NCBI GenBank assembly: GCA_902384935.1
Contig: CABMDO010000009.1
Coordinates: 138,983-187,035, forward strand
Direction: 5' to 3'
DNA from: Candidatus Norongarragalina meridionalis
GTDB lineage: Archaea; Micrarchaeota; Micrarchaeia; Norongarragalinales; Norongarragalinaceae
Length of the DNA: 48,053 nucleotides
The position numbers were made by a program, and so were the translations under genes. A model generated the notes under the pieces. It was not told the DNA's origin and searched no databases. It worked only from the letters and a program-made list of their open reading frames with translations. Below are positions 1 to 7,398 of the stretch, piece after piece. Positions within the stretch are counted from its first letter, which is position 1, and each line of letters begins with the position of its first letter.

Positions 1-909
1 TTCAAAAAAGGGGAAAAGGTGCAGATGCGCGTCGACGCCGAACGCAGGCAGGCGATACGCAGGCACCACAGCGCTACGCATGTGCTCATACAATCGGCGC
101 GCAGGCTGCTTGGAAGGCACGTCTGGCAGTGCGGCAGCAAGAAGGAAGAGGACATCGCGCACGTCGACATAACTCACTACAAAAAGCTTACGAACGAAGA
201 GAAGGCGGCGCTCGAAGAACTGGCGAACCGCACCGTGCTCGAAGGAAGAAGGATAACCGCGAAGGAGATGGACCGCGGAGAGGCGGAGAAGAAGTACGGG
301 TTCCGTTTGTACCAGGGAGGCGGCGCAATCGGGAAGAGATTGCGCGTCGTCGAGATAGAGGGATTCGACGTCCAGGCGTGCGGAGGCTTGCACTGCAACA
401 ACACGCAGGAAATCGGGCTCGTAAAGATAGTGCAGAGCGAGCAGGTACAGGACGGAGTTCTTCGGCTATACTACAAGACGGGACTCGCGGCGCTTTCGCA
501 GTTCCAAAGCGACGAACGCATCATCGAGGAGGCGCGCGGCGTAATCGGCGTGCACAGGGACGAACTGCCGAAAACCGTTAACCGCTTCTTCGAGGAATGG
601 AAGCAGCGCGGGAAGGAGATTGAAAAGCTGTCGGAAGAGAACGCGGTGCTGAAGGCGAAGGAGTACGCTTCTGAAGCGAAAGGCGGAGTCGTGAATAAAA
701 CCATTTCCGCACCGCAGGACGTCGGCCAGAAGCTCGCGATTGCGGTTGCAAAGGAAGGCGCGGACGCGGTTATTCTCACGGAAGAGGGGTTCGCCTTCGC
801 GGCGACTCATGCTAAAAGCAAGAATGACGCCGTCGCGCTGCTGAAGGAAGCGGGCGCAGTAGGCGGCGGGAAAAAGGATTTCGCGCGCGGGAAACTCGTT
901 AAGGTGTGA
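1..909 (+). CDS. alaS: Alanyl-tRNA synthetase, 3' part (5' end outside window)
   Basis: The reading frame is open from base 1, so this is the C-terminal third of a larger gene. It shows the AlaRS editing domain that hydrolyses mischarged Ser/Gly-tRNA(Ala): the zinc-site motif HHSATH at visible residues 22-27 and CGGLHC near residues 127-132. A helical stretch and the C-Ala domain follow, ending in the family's glycine-rich motif (GAVGGGKKDF). The class II catalytic core must lie upstream. The last 11 bases overlap convergently with the 3' end of aspS. Identity is secure from the paired zinc motifs; only partiality limits the annotation. Confidence 0.95.
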   Translation, partial: FKKGEKVQMRVDAERRQAIRRHHSATHVLIQSARRLLGRHVWQCGSKKEEDIAHVDITHYKKLTNEEKAALEELANRTVLEGRRITAKEMDRGEAEKKYGFRLYQGGGAIGKRLRVVEIEGFDVQACGGLHCNNTQEIGLVKIVQSEQVQDGVLRLYYKTGLAALSQFQSDERIIEEARGVIGVHRDELPKTVNRFFEEWKQRGKEIEKLSEENAVLKAKEYASEAKGGVVNKTISAPQDVGQKLAIAVAKEGADAVILTEEGFAFAATHAKSKNDAVALLKEAGAVGGGKKDFARGKLVKV

Positions 910-2197
910 GCCGAACCCTGTCTCTCGGAAACAGGGCAGCTTCGCGGATGTTCTTGAGGGAGCACAACTGCATGAGCAGGCGCTCGCAACCGATGCTCCA
1001 GCCCGCGTGCGGCGGCGCGCCGTACCTGAACGCGTCGACGTAGCGTTCGAAATTAGCGGGCTTCAAACCGTGGTATTTCAGCTGTTTTACGAGAAGTTCG
1101 GGTTCGTGAATCCTTTGCGCGCCCGAAGCGACTTCGACGCCGCGATAAACCAGGTCGTAGGCGAGGCAGATTTCGGGATTCTCTTCCGAAGGCATGCTGT
1201 AGAACGCGCGCGCTTTCGTGGGCCAGCGCGTTATGAAGAACGCTTCCTCTCCGATGGCGCCGGGAATCTTCGCTTCGGCTTCCTTGGAGAAATCCCCGCC
1301 CCATTCCATCGGGAACCCCGCATCGTTGAGCGCGTCCACAACCTGCGTATACGTGAAGCGTTTGAGCGACTTGGGAACGGAAAACGACGCGTCGAGCGTC
1401 TTGAGTTCGGCGGTATTGTTCTTCGCCACATCGGCGAGTATCGCTATGAACGTTTTTTCCAGCGCGTCGAGGGCGTCCTCTTCGCCCGCGAACCCGAGCT
1501 CGACGTCCATCTGCGTCACTTCGTTCAGATGCTGCGTCGTGTTGTGCTTCTCGGCGCGGAACACCGGCGAAACCATGAACACGCGGTCCATGCCGCCGAT
1601 TACGGCGAGCTGTTTGTAGAGCTGCGGCGACTGCGCTAGGAATGCGTCCTTGCCGAAATAATCCACCTTGAAGACGTCGGCGCCGCCTTCTGTCGAGGAA
1701 CCGACAAGTACGGGGGTGGTTATCTCCTGGCATCCCTGCGCTTCGCAGGAGACGCGGAACGCGCGGAGGACTTCGCTTCTGATTCTGAAAAGCGCGTTGG
1801 TTTCGATGCGGCGCAAGTCTATGAAACGGTTGTCGAGCCGCACGTCCAAATCAGCCGGAACCTTGCCCGTAACCTCGAAGGGAACGGTTTTGAAAACCTC
1901 GCCGACTACGCTCATCTCCGAAGGGATAATTTCGACGCCGCCAGGAGCCATCTTGCTCGCCTTGACGATGCCGGTGCACACGATCGCGGTCTCCTTTACG
2001 AGTTTTTTCGCAATTTCGACGAGTTTCGGGTCCGCCTCCTTCTTTTTGACGGTGATTTGCACGAGCCCCGTCCTGTCGCGGAGAATAACGAACTCCAAAC
2101 CTCCGAGGTCGCGGGTTTCGTGCGTCCATCCTGCGACGGTGACGATTTTCCCGTCCATAGTCGGCTTGACGTCGGTGGCGTAATGGGTGCGCATCAT
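899..2197 (-). CDS. aspS: Aspartyl-tRNA synthetase, archaeal type
   Basis: A 432-aa class II synthetase charging tRNA(Asp). It has an N-terminal OB-fold anticodon-binding domain (about residues 1-100, with GWTHETRDLGG), motif 2 around FRAEKHNTTQHLNE, and motif 3 in GCERLLMQL followed by the archaeal ending LFPRDRVRLTP. Length and lack of the bacterial GAD insertion fit the archaeal/eukaryotic group, which is often non-discriminating (Asp and Asn); discrimination cannot be told from sequence alone here. Two adjacent ATG codons open the gene. Its start overlaps the stop of the upstream ion-channel gene by four bases (ATGA), so the two are probably co-translated. The 3' end overlaps alaS. Confidence 0.95.
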   Translation of the reverse strand: MMRTHYATDVKPTMDGKIVTVAGWTHETRDLGGLEFVILRDRTGLVQITVKKKEADPKLVEIAKKLVKETAIVCTGIVKASKMAPGGVEIIPSEMSVVGEVFKTVPFEVTGKVPADLDVRLDNRFIDLRRIETNALFRIRSEVLRAFRVSCEAQGCQEITTPVLVGSSTEGGADVFKVDYFGKDAFLAQSPQLYKQLAVIGGMDRVFMVSPVFRAEKHNTTQHLNEVTQMDVELGFAGEEDALDALEKTFIAILADVAKNNTAELKTLDASFSVPKSLKRFTYTQVVDALNDAGFPMEWGGDFSKEAEAKIPGAIGEEAFFITRWPTKARAFYSMPSEENPEICLAYDLVYRGVEVASGAQRIHEPELLVKQLKYHGLKPANFERYVDAFRYGAPPHAGWSIGCERLLMQLCSLKNIREAALFPRDRVRLTP

Positions 2198-2559
2198 TCG
2201 TGCCTGCCCCCGTGCCTTGTCAGGCGCATGTGCTCGCGCAGCGAGTGCGTCTTGTTCTTCTCGGTAAGATGCTCGATCACCCGCGCCTCCACCCTGCGCT
2301 CGGTATAGTATTCCCCTATCGTGGTGAGTGTATAAAGCGCAACTGAAACGCCGAGGAAAACGAAGAATATCGTGAACATCTTGCCCGTGTCGGTTATCGG
2401 ATAGTGGTCGCCGTAACCGACGGTAGTAAGCGTCGTGGCGCCGAAATAGAACGAATCGAGCCAGCGCCAGCCCTCAACGTAGTGGTAAACCACCGAACCG
2501 CCCGCCCATATGAGGAACAGCGAGACTATCGCCGCCAATACCTTGGTCCTTTGTTCCAT
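2194..2559 (-). CDS. Two-TM potassium channel pore protein
   Basis: A 121-aa membrane protein made of one transmembrane helix (about residues 8-28), a pore loop with the K+ selectivity filter TTVGYGDHYP, a second helix (about 62-85), and a short basic cytoplasmic tail. This is the minimal two-TM pore architecture; no RCK/TrkA ligand-binding domain follows, so gating is unknown. A TATA-like TTTAAAA at 2587-2593 lies about 27 bases before the start, suggesting a nearly leaderless transcript that continues into aspS through an ATGA overlap. The filter motif makes the channel call firm; ion preference is inferred from the family. Confidence 0.88.
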   Translation of the reverse strand: MEQRTKVLAAIVSLFLIWAGGSVVYHYVEGWRWLDSFYFGATTLTTVGYGDHYPITDTGKMFTIFFVFLGVSVALYTLTTIGEYYTERRVEARVIEHLTEKNKTHSLREHMRLTRHGGRHE

Positions 2560-2599
2560 GTCCGCACCGTATTACGCAAACCGCATTTAAAATGCGAAT

Positions 2600-2671
2600 G
2601 GGGCCGCTGAGATTCGGACTCAGGTCACCAGCTCCCGAAGCTGGTAGGATGCCAGGCTACCCCACGGCCCC
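2600..2671 (-). tRNA. tRNA-Pro (CGG)
   Basis: A full cloverleaf on the minus strand without intron. The acceptor stem GGGGCCG/CGGCCCC is perfect, the discriminator is A (complement of 2599), and the anticodon stem CCAGC/GCTGG encloses loop TTCGGGA with anticodon CGG. The T-arm is CTGAG-TCCGAAT-CTCAG: position 55, normally an invariant T, is C. A TATA-like TTATTTAAG near 2691-2699 lies at the right distance for transcription of this gene and, on the other strand, of the 2735 gene. Confidence 0.95.
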
Positions 2672-2734
2672 GTAAATTTCTAGGCGGCAAGTTATTTAAG
2701 CGCAACGTGAGTTGTTTTCGCGAGTAGACCCGCC

Positions 2735-3061
2735 ATGGTATTCAAGAGAATCGGCGCTGCACTGAAATCGATGCCTCGAATAGTCAGCATCCGCGAGAAA
2801 ACGCTGATGGATTACAGGCGCGTGCCCACCGGAGCGATGGCGTGGGAAGCCGGGCGTTTCCTTTCGGACAGGGAAGCGGTCATCCTTCTGTTGTGGGCGC
2901 TGATTTCGCCCGCAATGGGGCTCGCCTACATCATATGGACCAAATACCACCATCTGCGGTGGGTTGCGATTCCGCTTGTCATACTCAGTGCGATCCAGTT
3001 CATGTGGCAGTGGCGCGGCATAACCGGCATGGTCGAGGGCTTCCTAGCCTCCGGCGGCTGA
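2735..3061 (+). CDS. Small two-TM membrane protein, unknown function
   Basis: A 108-aa protein I do not recognise. It starts with a basic amphipathic segment (MVFKRIGAALK), then a polar region, and has two hydrophobic helices at about residues 48-66 and 75-90, ending in a short tail. No catalytic or cysteine motif is visible. A TATA-like TTATTTAAG around 2691-2699 precedes the ATG by about 40 bases and probably also serves the divergent tRNA-Pro gene. It stands alone between two tRNA genes. Support for coding is an uninterrupted frame with the GC-biased third positions typical of the window and clean membrane topology. Confidence 0.65.
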   Translation: MVFKRIGAALKSMPRIVSIREKTLMDYRRVPTGAMAWEAGRFLSDREAVILLLWALISPAMGLAYIIWTKYHHLRWVAIPLVILSAIQFMWQWRGITGMVEGFLASGG

Positions 3062-3103
3062 ACGAAAGCGATAATAAACTCGTCGGCGGAATTATCCTTC
3101 CGT

Positions 3104-3214
3104 GCCGGTGTAGCTCAGCCTGGTTAGAGCGCCAGACTCATACGTGCGTACTCAAGGTCTGACTGGGTGCTGCTGAGCAATCTGGAGGTCGAGAGTCCAA
3201 ATCACTCCACCGGC
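3104..3214 (+). tRNA. tRNA-Met (CAT), elongator, with 37-nt intron
   Basis: Acceptor GCCGGTG/CACCGGC is perfect, discriminator A at 3215. The anticodon stem CCAGA (3132-3136) and TCTGG (3181-3185) are separated by 44 bases. Pairing of CTCA (3137-3140) with TGAG (3174-3177) forms a bulge-helix-bulge whose cleavage removes 3143-3179, giving loop CTCATAA at the canonical 37/38 position. Anticodon CAT; because a separate initiator tRNA exists at 19794, this is the elongator Met (tRNA-Ile2 cannot be fully excluded). T-loop TCCAAAT has C at position 55 and the T-stem has an A-A mismatch (3194/3204). Confidence 0.9.
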
Positions 3215-3215
3215 A

Positions 3216-3228
3216 TTTTTTCTTTTTA
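3216..3228 (+). terminator. T-rich terminator after tRNA-Met
   Basis: Directly after the discriminator base comes a run of T residues with one C interruption (ATTTTTTCTTTTTA region), the usual archaeal intrinsic terminator signal. It also spans the stop codon of the convergent GNAT gene. Confidence 0.5.
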
Positions 3229-3657
3229 CGCATCCCTGCCGTAAATCAGGATTTTCTTCCCCCAGAGCTTGCGGCGGAGGACGCCGCTTTTCTTGAATCC
3301 GAACTTGGCGTAAAGGGACTGCGCGGCGGCGTTGTCTTCGGCGACGAACATGACAACGCGCGAACAGCCGCGCTTCTTCGCCGCGGAAAGGCACTTCTTC
3401 ACCAGCGCGCGTCCTATTCCCTTTCCACGGAATTCGGGCAGCACCGCGAGCCCTAGAATCTTGGCCTGCTTCCCGCGGAATTCAACGTCCGCAAAACCGA
3501 CGGTATGCCCGTTCTCCTCGGCCGCGAAATAGAGGATGTTCTCGTTCTGCATGCGCTCGAGAATCGTCGAGAACGTGAAGCCGGTATACGGGAAGAAGTG
3601 GCGCGTCATCGCGGTGATGCTGTAAAGATGCCTGCGGGTCGCACGGGCGATTTTCAT
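3226..3657 (-). CDS. GNAT-family N-acetyltransferase (RimI-like)
   Basis: A 143-aa single-domain acetyltransferase. The acetyl-CoA binding motif A is seen as LAVLPEFRGKGIGRALVKK (about residues 70-88), with the R-G-x-G-x-G phosphate loop, and motif B appears around AAQSLYAKFGFKKSGV. This is the size and layout of RimI-type protein N-terminal acetyltransferases or of small-molecule GNATs; the acceptor cannot be named. It is the last gene of the minus-strand run that begins at 6846, and its ATG overlaps the stop of the PLD gene by four bases, so translational coupling is likely. Confidence 0.85.
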   Translation of the reverse strand: MKIARATRRHLYSITAMTRHFFPYTGFTFSTILERMQNENILYFAAEENGHTVGFADVEFRGKQAKILGLAVLPEFRGKGIGRALVKKCLSAAKKRGCSRVVMFVAEDNAAAQSLYAKFGFKKSGVLRRKLWGKKILIYGRDA

Positions 3658-4226
3658 GCGGGCACTGCCTCTGTTCCCGCGGCCCAGTCCGATTCGAAGA
3701 TGCGTTCGAACGAACCGGCAACGTTTTCGTCGTCTATTATTACCGCCGCTTCGCGATTGAGGGTGAGGGCATGGCGCGACCAGTTGATGCTTCCGACAAG
3801 AACGCGCTTTCCGTCGGCAACCGCACTTTTGGAATGCGTGTTAGCGTAGGAAAGCGACGCCCAGCGCACGGAAACGCCGTGTGCCGCCAGATACGCGCCG
3901 GTCTCGAGATTGGCGTCTATGCGCGGCTCCAATATCAGGCGCACTGCCACGCCCCGGGCAGCCGCGTCCTGCAGCGCGCTCAAAAGCGGGGGGTATGAAA
4001 ACTGGTAGAGCTCGACGTCGAGCGTCTGCTTCGCGGAGGCGATGAAAGAAAGAAGCTGCCCGTCGGAATTGGGCGAAAACACTGGCGTTATCGCCGAGGA
4101 ATTGACGCAGAACGCGCGCTGGGCGGACGGAATAAGAAGGAAAAAGGCAGATGCCAGAATAATGCCTGCTAAAAAGGCGGCGCCAATTACTCCGAAGTTC
4201 CGCATACTGCGGCTAGAGCGTTGCAT
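3654..4226 (-). CDS. Membrane-anchored single-HKD phospholipase D-family nuclease (Nuc-like)
   Basis: A 190-aa protein with an N-terminal hydrophobic helix (about residues 11-33, anchor or signal), then one PLD domain carrying a single HKD motif: H-S-K in NTHSKSAVADGKRVLVGSIN, followed by the G-S-x-N element. One-HKD proteins of this size act as homodimers, such as the Nuc endonuclease; phosphatidyl transfer is an alternative. Two starts are possible: ATG at 4226, overlapping mtnP by 14 bases, or ATG at 4205, eight bases past the mtnP stop; both keep the membrane helix and neither has a strong ribosome binding site. It probably acts outside the membrane. Confidence 0.82.
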   Translation of the reverse strand: MQRSSRSMRNFGVIGAAFLAGIILASAFFLLIPSAQRAFCVNSSAITPVFSPNSDGQLLSFIASAKQTLDVELYQFSYPPLLSALQDAAARGVAVRLILEPRIDANLETGAYLAAHGVSVRWASLSYANTHSKSAVADGKRVLVGSINWSRHALTLNREAAVIIDDENVAGSFERIFESDWAAGTEAVPA

Positions 4227-5007
4227 CTTTTAACGCCGTCGAACACGGGCATTTCCTTTCGCGGGGCGTGCGCGCAATGAGTTCGAGGATGAGCTTGCGG
4301 ATGCGCTCGTTGTTCGAATTGAACACGCGCACTACCTCCTCGTGGGACACCGGCTTTACTCCGGGAACGCCTTCGAGCCCGACGTCGTAGTCGGTTATCA
4401 GCGATATGTTGACGTAGCACATCTCCAGCTCACGTGCGAGGGAAACCTCGGGATAGCCCGTCATGTTGATGACGCGCCATCCCATGGAGGAAAACCACCT
4501 GCTTTCGGCACGGGTGCTGAAGCGCGGGCCCTGAACCACCACCATCGTGCCTTCGGGATGCGCGCGGACGCCTTGTTTTTTCGCGACGTCGATCGCGAGG
4601 TTGCGCATCTCTTCGCAATACGGATCCGCGGTGCTTATGTGCACCGTTTTCGGACCGTCGTAGAACGTGTCGCGCCTCGCATTCGTCCTGTCCACGAACT
4701 GGTCGCATATGACGAAGTCTCCCGGCTTTACGTCCGCCTGCAGGCTGCCTACGGCGCACGGCGCGATTATTCTGGTAACGCCAAGCTCTTTCATCGCCCA
4801 CAGGTTAGCGCGGTAGTTTATCATGTGCGGCGGGAGCGTGTGCCTGTTTCCATGGCGGGGCATGAACGCGACCTTCCTGCCGCCCACTTCGGCGAGCGCG
4901 ATGGTGTGCGAGGGCTTGCCGTAGGGCGTATCCGCCTCCACTTCCTGCACGTCCTCGAGGAACGAATAGAAACCCGAACCGCCGAAAACGCCGATTTCCG
5001 CCTTCAT
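4213..5007 (-). CDS. mtnP: S-methyl-5'-thioadenosine phosphorylase
   Basis: A 264-aa PNP/UDP-phosphorylase-family enzyme that cleaves methylthioadenosine (from polyamine and related SAM reactions) to adenine and methylthioribose-1-phosphate. Visible motifs: N-terminal IGVFGGSGFY phosphate loop, RHGNRHTLPPHMINYRAN, and the nucleoside-binding INMTGYPEVSLARELEMCY with ITDYD. The frame is open further upstream, but ATG 5007 is chosen because it begins exactly where family homology begins and overlaps (ATGA) the stop of the small basic ORF before it. Purine nucleoside phosphorylase activity on other substrates is possible. Part of the fibrillarin operon. Confidence 0.93.
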   Translation of the reverse strand: MKAEIGVFGGSGFYSFLEDVQEVEADTPYGKPSHTIALAEVGGRKVAFMPRHGNRHTLPPHMINYRANLWAMKELGVTRIIAPCAVGSLQADVKPGDFVICDQFVDRTNARRDTFYDGPKTVHISTADPYCEEMRNLAIDVAKKQGVRAHPEGTMVVVQGPRFSTRAESRWFSSMGWRVINMTGYPEVSLARELEMCYVNISLITDYDVGLEGVPGVKPVSHEEVVRVFNSNNERIRKLILELIARTPRERKCPCSTALKDATL

Positions 5008-5111
5008 CTCTTGCTCCGCCTCTGCGTCTTCATCCACGCGGACGCCTTGTGCCTGGACTTTCTTCGGAGCGAAAGCTTGCGGTGCCTGACAACTCTGTTC
5101 CTTAACGCCAT
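5004..5111 (-). CDS. 35-aa highly basic protein, possibly a divergent eL39-like ribosomal protein
   Basis: A short ORF of 35 codons with 15 Arg/Lys residues and a single Trp (KASAWMKTQRR). It sits between flpA and mtnP, has a full-match ribosome binding site GGTGAT six bases before its ATG (overlapping the flpA stop), and its stop overlaps the mtnP ATG as ATGA. This spacing is what a real, translated operon gene looks like. The pattern KLxL...R.K...W.KT.RR resembles ribosomal protein eL39 (normally about 50 aa), but the C-terminal half of eL39 is missing, so the identity is only a suggestion. It could be another small RNA-binding protein. Confidence 0.6.
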   Translation of the reverse strand: MALRNRVVRHRKLSLRRKSRHKASAWMKTQRRSKR

Positions 5112-5116
5112 CCAAA

Positions 5117-5767
5117 TCACCTTTTCCTTAAGACTAGAAATTCGTGGTCCTGTTCGTACGGTTCGAGCTGCATCTTTTCGACTGTTTCGAAAGTGCCGGA
5201 AAGTTCTGCTTCGACCGCCTTGTAAACGCGCTCTGGCTGCTCGGCGCTCGAAACGCACCGTGCCTTCACCGCCAGCATTGCTATGCCGCCCTTCCTCAAA
5301 AACCTTGCGTTCTCTATCAGGATGCGCGCCTGCGCGGGATCCGCGACGTCCTCGAAAACAAAATCCACGTAGCCCGGCAGTTCGTTCGCGTAAGTTTCGG
5401 GCTTGCGTCCGTCCGCGAGGATTGGCAGCATGTTCTCGCGCTTCTCGCACACGCGGATTAAATCGCGCATCGCGCGCGCCGAAATCTCCACGCCGAACAC
5501 GGCGCCACCGGCGCCGACGAGGTCGCTGACGAAGGACGGCGTCGCGCCGTTCGCCGCGCCGAGATAAAGCACCGAGGCGCCGACGGGAATTTCCGTTTTC
5601 AAGCCGCGCATTATCGCCGCGCCGAGCTTGCTCTGGTTGGGGTTCCACTCGCGCCATTCCGCGCCGTTCTTCCGAAGCAGGCGCTCGCCGTGCACCTTGA
5701 ATTCCGGCACCATCGAACGCACGTACAGCCGCGACCCCTCGCGCACGAGGTTCGGATTGGAGAACAC
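5117..5767 (-). CDS. flpA: Fibrillarin-like rRNA/tRNA 2'-O-methyltransferase
   Basis: A 216-aa Rossmann-fold SAM methyltransferase, the catalytic subunit of the archaeal C/D box sRNP with Nop5 and L7Ae, which adds 2'-O-methyl groups to rRNA and tRNA at guide-selected positions. Motifs: N-terminal VPEFKVHGERLL, EWREWNPNQSKLGAAI, SAM-binding YLGAANGATPSFVSD, and DVADPAQ. Start chosen as GTG 5767: homology extends upstream of the internal ATG at 5713 (NPNLVREG segment), and a TATTTTT stretch about 27 bases before suggests a leaderless or short leader. Downstream overlaps place it in an operon with the 35-aa basic protein and mtnP. No nop5 gene is in the window. Confidence 0.92.
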   Translation of the reverse strand: MFSNPNLVREGSRLYVRSMVPEFKVHGERLLRKNGAEWREWNPNQSKLGAAIMRGLKTEIPVGASVLYLGAANGATPSFVSDLVGAGGAVFGVEISARAMRDLIRVCEKRENMLPILADGRKPETYANELPGYVDFVFEDVADPAQARILIENARFLRKGGIAMLAVKARCVSSAEQPERVYKAVEAELSGTFETVEKMQLEPYEQDHEFLVLRKR

Positions 5768-5805
5768 GTGAAGAATAAGGGAAAGGGGAAAAATAAAGGG
5801 ATGCC

Positions 5806-6846
5806 TTACGCGGGCACGCTCGCGGCTGGCGTCGCGGTCGCGTTCACGGACGGAGCGGCGGTCGGGGACGCCTTCGGAAGTTTCGCGCACACGTCGGGCC
5901 GCGCCGCGCAGATGTTCTGCTCCATTGCTTCGCCGCTGGGCGACGCCATATTCGCGAATACGTACTTGCAGTCGACTACGAACGCGGGCATCGCAACAGG
6001 CACGGCATCTGTTCCGTACTCCGCAGTCTTGGCCTGCGCCGCGGAGAAATTCGCCTCGCCCACCGCAGTAGCGCATTTCGAAGCGTCGGCGTCACTCGTA
6101 GCGACGCAACGTTTCTCAACTGACAGGAGCGGACCGAAGCGCGATTGCGCCTCCGCAACTCCCTCGTCCGCCACGTATTCGAAATTGGGGCCCTTCGGGT
6201 TAACAGGGAAACCGTCCGCATCCGTCAGGCGTTTGCACGCGGCGCACGACTCCGAATAGAAGTATTCAAGGGACACTTTGCTCGAGGAGGAGCAGCCGGT
6301 TCCGAGAACCACGGTACGCTGCGGGAAGTAAATGGCGTTGCCGTTTGACGGGTACGACACCGAGAACCCGGAAGTGGTGGAACTCAGCACCTGCGTCAGG
6401 TACGCGTTCAGGTATTTGTTGTTCATCACGTCTCCAGCCGAAGCATACATCGCGGGAACGCGTTTTATCCCGTAAGCAGTCGCAATAGTTTCCTGCCCTT
6501 TGACGTCGATCTTCTGGGCGGTCACGCGATACGCCGCCAGGTTGTTCGCCAAGCCGTCGAAGTATGAAAGCACGTCCGCGTTGTTGCAGAATTCGCACGA
6601 CGAGTCGTAGAACAACAGGATTTTTACGGGCTTTACGTCGCTGGTCGATTCGAGCACGGACAAGCGCGACTCCAGAGTGCTTAGGCGGCTGAGTATCGCG
6701 GTATCGTTGCCCGACGTCGCCTTCTGCGAAATCGCATTCATCTGCATCAGCGTGTAGCCCGCGAAAATCACGAAAACAAGCGCCAGCGCCGCCACCGCGT
6801 AAAGAAGCGTCTGCCCTTGCGTATCGTTCGTTTTGTGTTCTTCCAT
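5806..6846 (-). CDS. Membrane-anchored protein with two thioredoxin-like domains
   Basis: A 346-aa protein: N-terminal helix (about residues 12-32), a short coiled-coil stretch (SRLSTLESRLSVLEST), then two thioredoxin-like domains with CxxC sites, CEFC (FYDSSCEFCNN) and CAAC (YSESCAACKRL), and a Pro/Ala/Thr-rich tail. The domains likely face outside and act in thiol-disulfide exchange or oxidative folding. Start ATG 6846 is fixed by a GAGGTG ribosome binding site eight bases upstream; the frame extends further but into the promoter of the divergent 6913 gene. It precedes flpA by 38 bases. The 43153 protein has a related anchor-plus-redox design. Confidence 0.8.
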   Translation of the reverse strand: MEEHKTNDTQGQTLLYAVAALALVFVIFAGYTLMQMNAISQKATSGNDTAILSRLSTLESRLSVLESTSDVKPVKILLFYDSSCEFCNNADVLSYFDGLANNLAAYRVTAQKIDVKGQETIATAYGIKRVPAMYASAGDVMNNKYLNAYLTQVLSSTTSGFSVSYPSNGNAIYFPQRTVVLGTGCSSSSKVSLEYFYSESCAACKRLTDADGFPVNPKGPNFEYVADEGVAEAQSRFGPLLSVEKRCVATSDADASKCATAVGEANFSAAQAKTAEYGTDAVPVAMPAFVVDCKYVFANMASPSGEAMEQNICAARPDVCAKLPKASPTAAPSVNATATPAASVPA

Positions 6847-6912
6847 AAGAAAGCACCTCGGAAAATTGTTTATTGCGAAACCGCTTTTAAATCGTTGGTT
6901 TAAAACAAGTTT

Positions 6913-7398
6913 GTGAGAGAATTCGCGCTTGCGGGGTTGCTGCTGGTATGCGTCGCCTATTTCGCGTATGGGGATTTGCGCGACGCCGACGCACAGGCAC
7001 GGCCGTGGATGAACACGGTAATCCTTCCGAACGAGGTGGCGGGGCTCGGCTGGGTCGTTCTTAACACTCAGGAGCGCACCGTTTTCGCCACGGACATCTT
7101 CAGCGGCGAAATGATGATGGGGCACACGCTGCGCGAGGGAACGGTCGGCGGCGACTGGGCGATAATACCGGACGTTGTCCAGCGCATGAACGACGTGCAG
7201 TACAAGATATACGGAGCCTCTGACGCGAAGCAGGCGCACGAGTACGCCGTGAAATACGGCGCGAAATACGTTTGGGTGCCCAAGCGCATGGTGTTCGCGG
7301 GATACGAATGGAAATGGCCCGCCAGCGTCTTCGGTGATACAAATTACTTCAAACGCGTCTTCGACAACGAAGGCGTTTCGGTCTACGAGGTGCTCTGA
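6913..7398 (+). CDS. Soluble domain of a GT-C-like membrane glycosyltransferase, encoded separately
   Basis: A 161-aa protein with one N-terminal TM helix (residues 4-20) followed by an extracytoplasmic-type domain. The segment LPNEVAGLGWVVLNTQ and the ending AVKYGAKYVWVPKR...FKRVFDNEGVSVYEV match in style the C-terminal domain of the 640-aa-class GT-C-like protein at 9243 (KYGVDYVFIGPQ...FENVYD). Start is GTG; a CTTTTAAAT box about 27 bases upstream suggests a leaderless transcript. The next gene, overlapping by one base (TGATG), encodes a membrane part that lacks this domain. It therefore looks like one half of a split, order-swapped protein. Confidence 0.7.
   Translation: MREFALAGLLLVCVAYFAYGDLRDADAQARPWMNTVILPNEVAGLGWVVLNTQERTVFATDIFSGEMMMGHTLREGTVGGDWAIIPDVVQRMNDVQYKIYGASDAKQAHEYAVKYGAKYVWVPKRMVFAGYEWKWPASVFGDTNYFKRVFDNEGVSVYEVL

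Noticed and set aside
5008-5115. N-terminal extension of MTA phosphorylase (36 residues)
   Set aside because: The extension has no family homology, and the other frame carries a well-spaced small gene whose stop overlaps ATG 5007.
5768-6076. Longer fibrillarin start
   Set aside because: The upstream frame is Arg-rich, lies antiparallel in frame under the double-thioredoxin gene's 3' end and has no homology.
6847-7239. Longer double-thioredoxin protein
   Set aside because: The extension overlaps the divergent 6913 gene and its promoter; ATG 6846 has a GAGGTG site.
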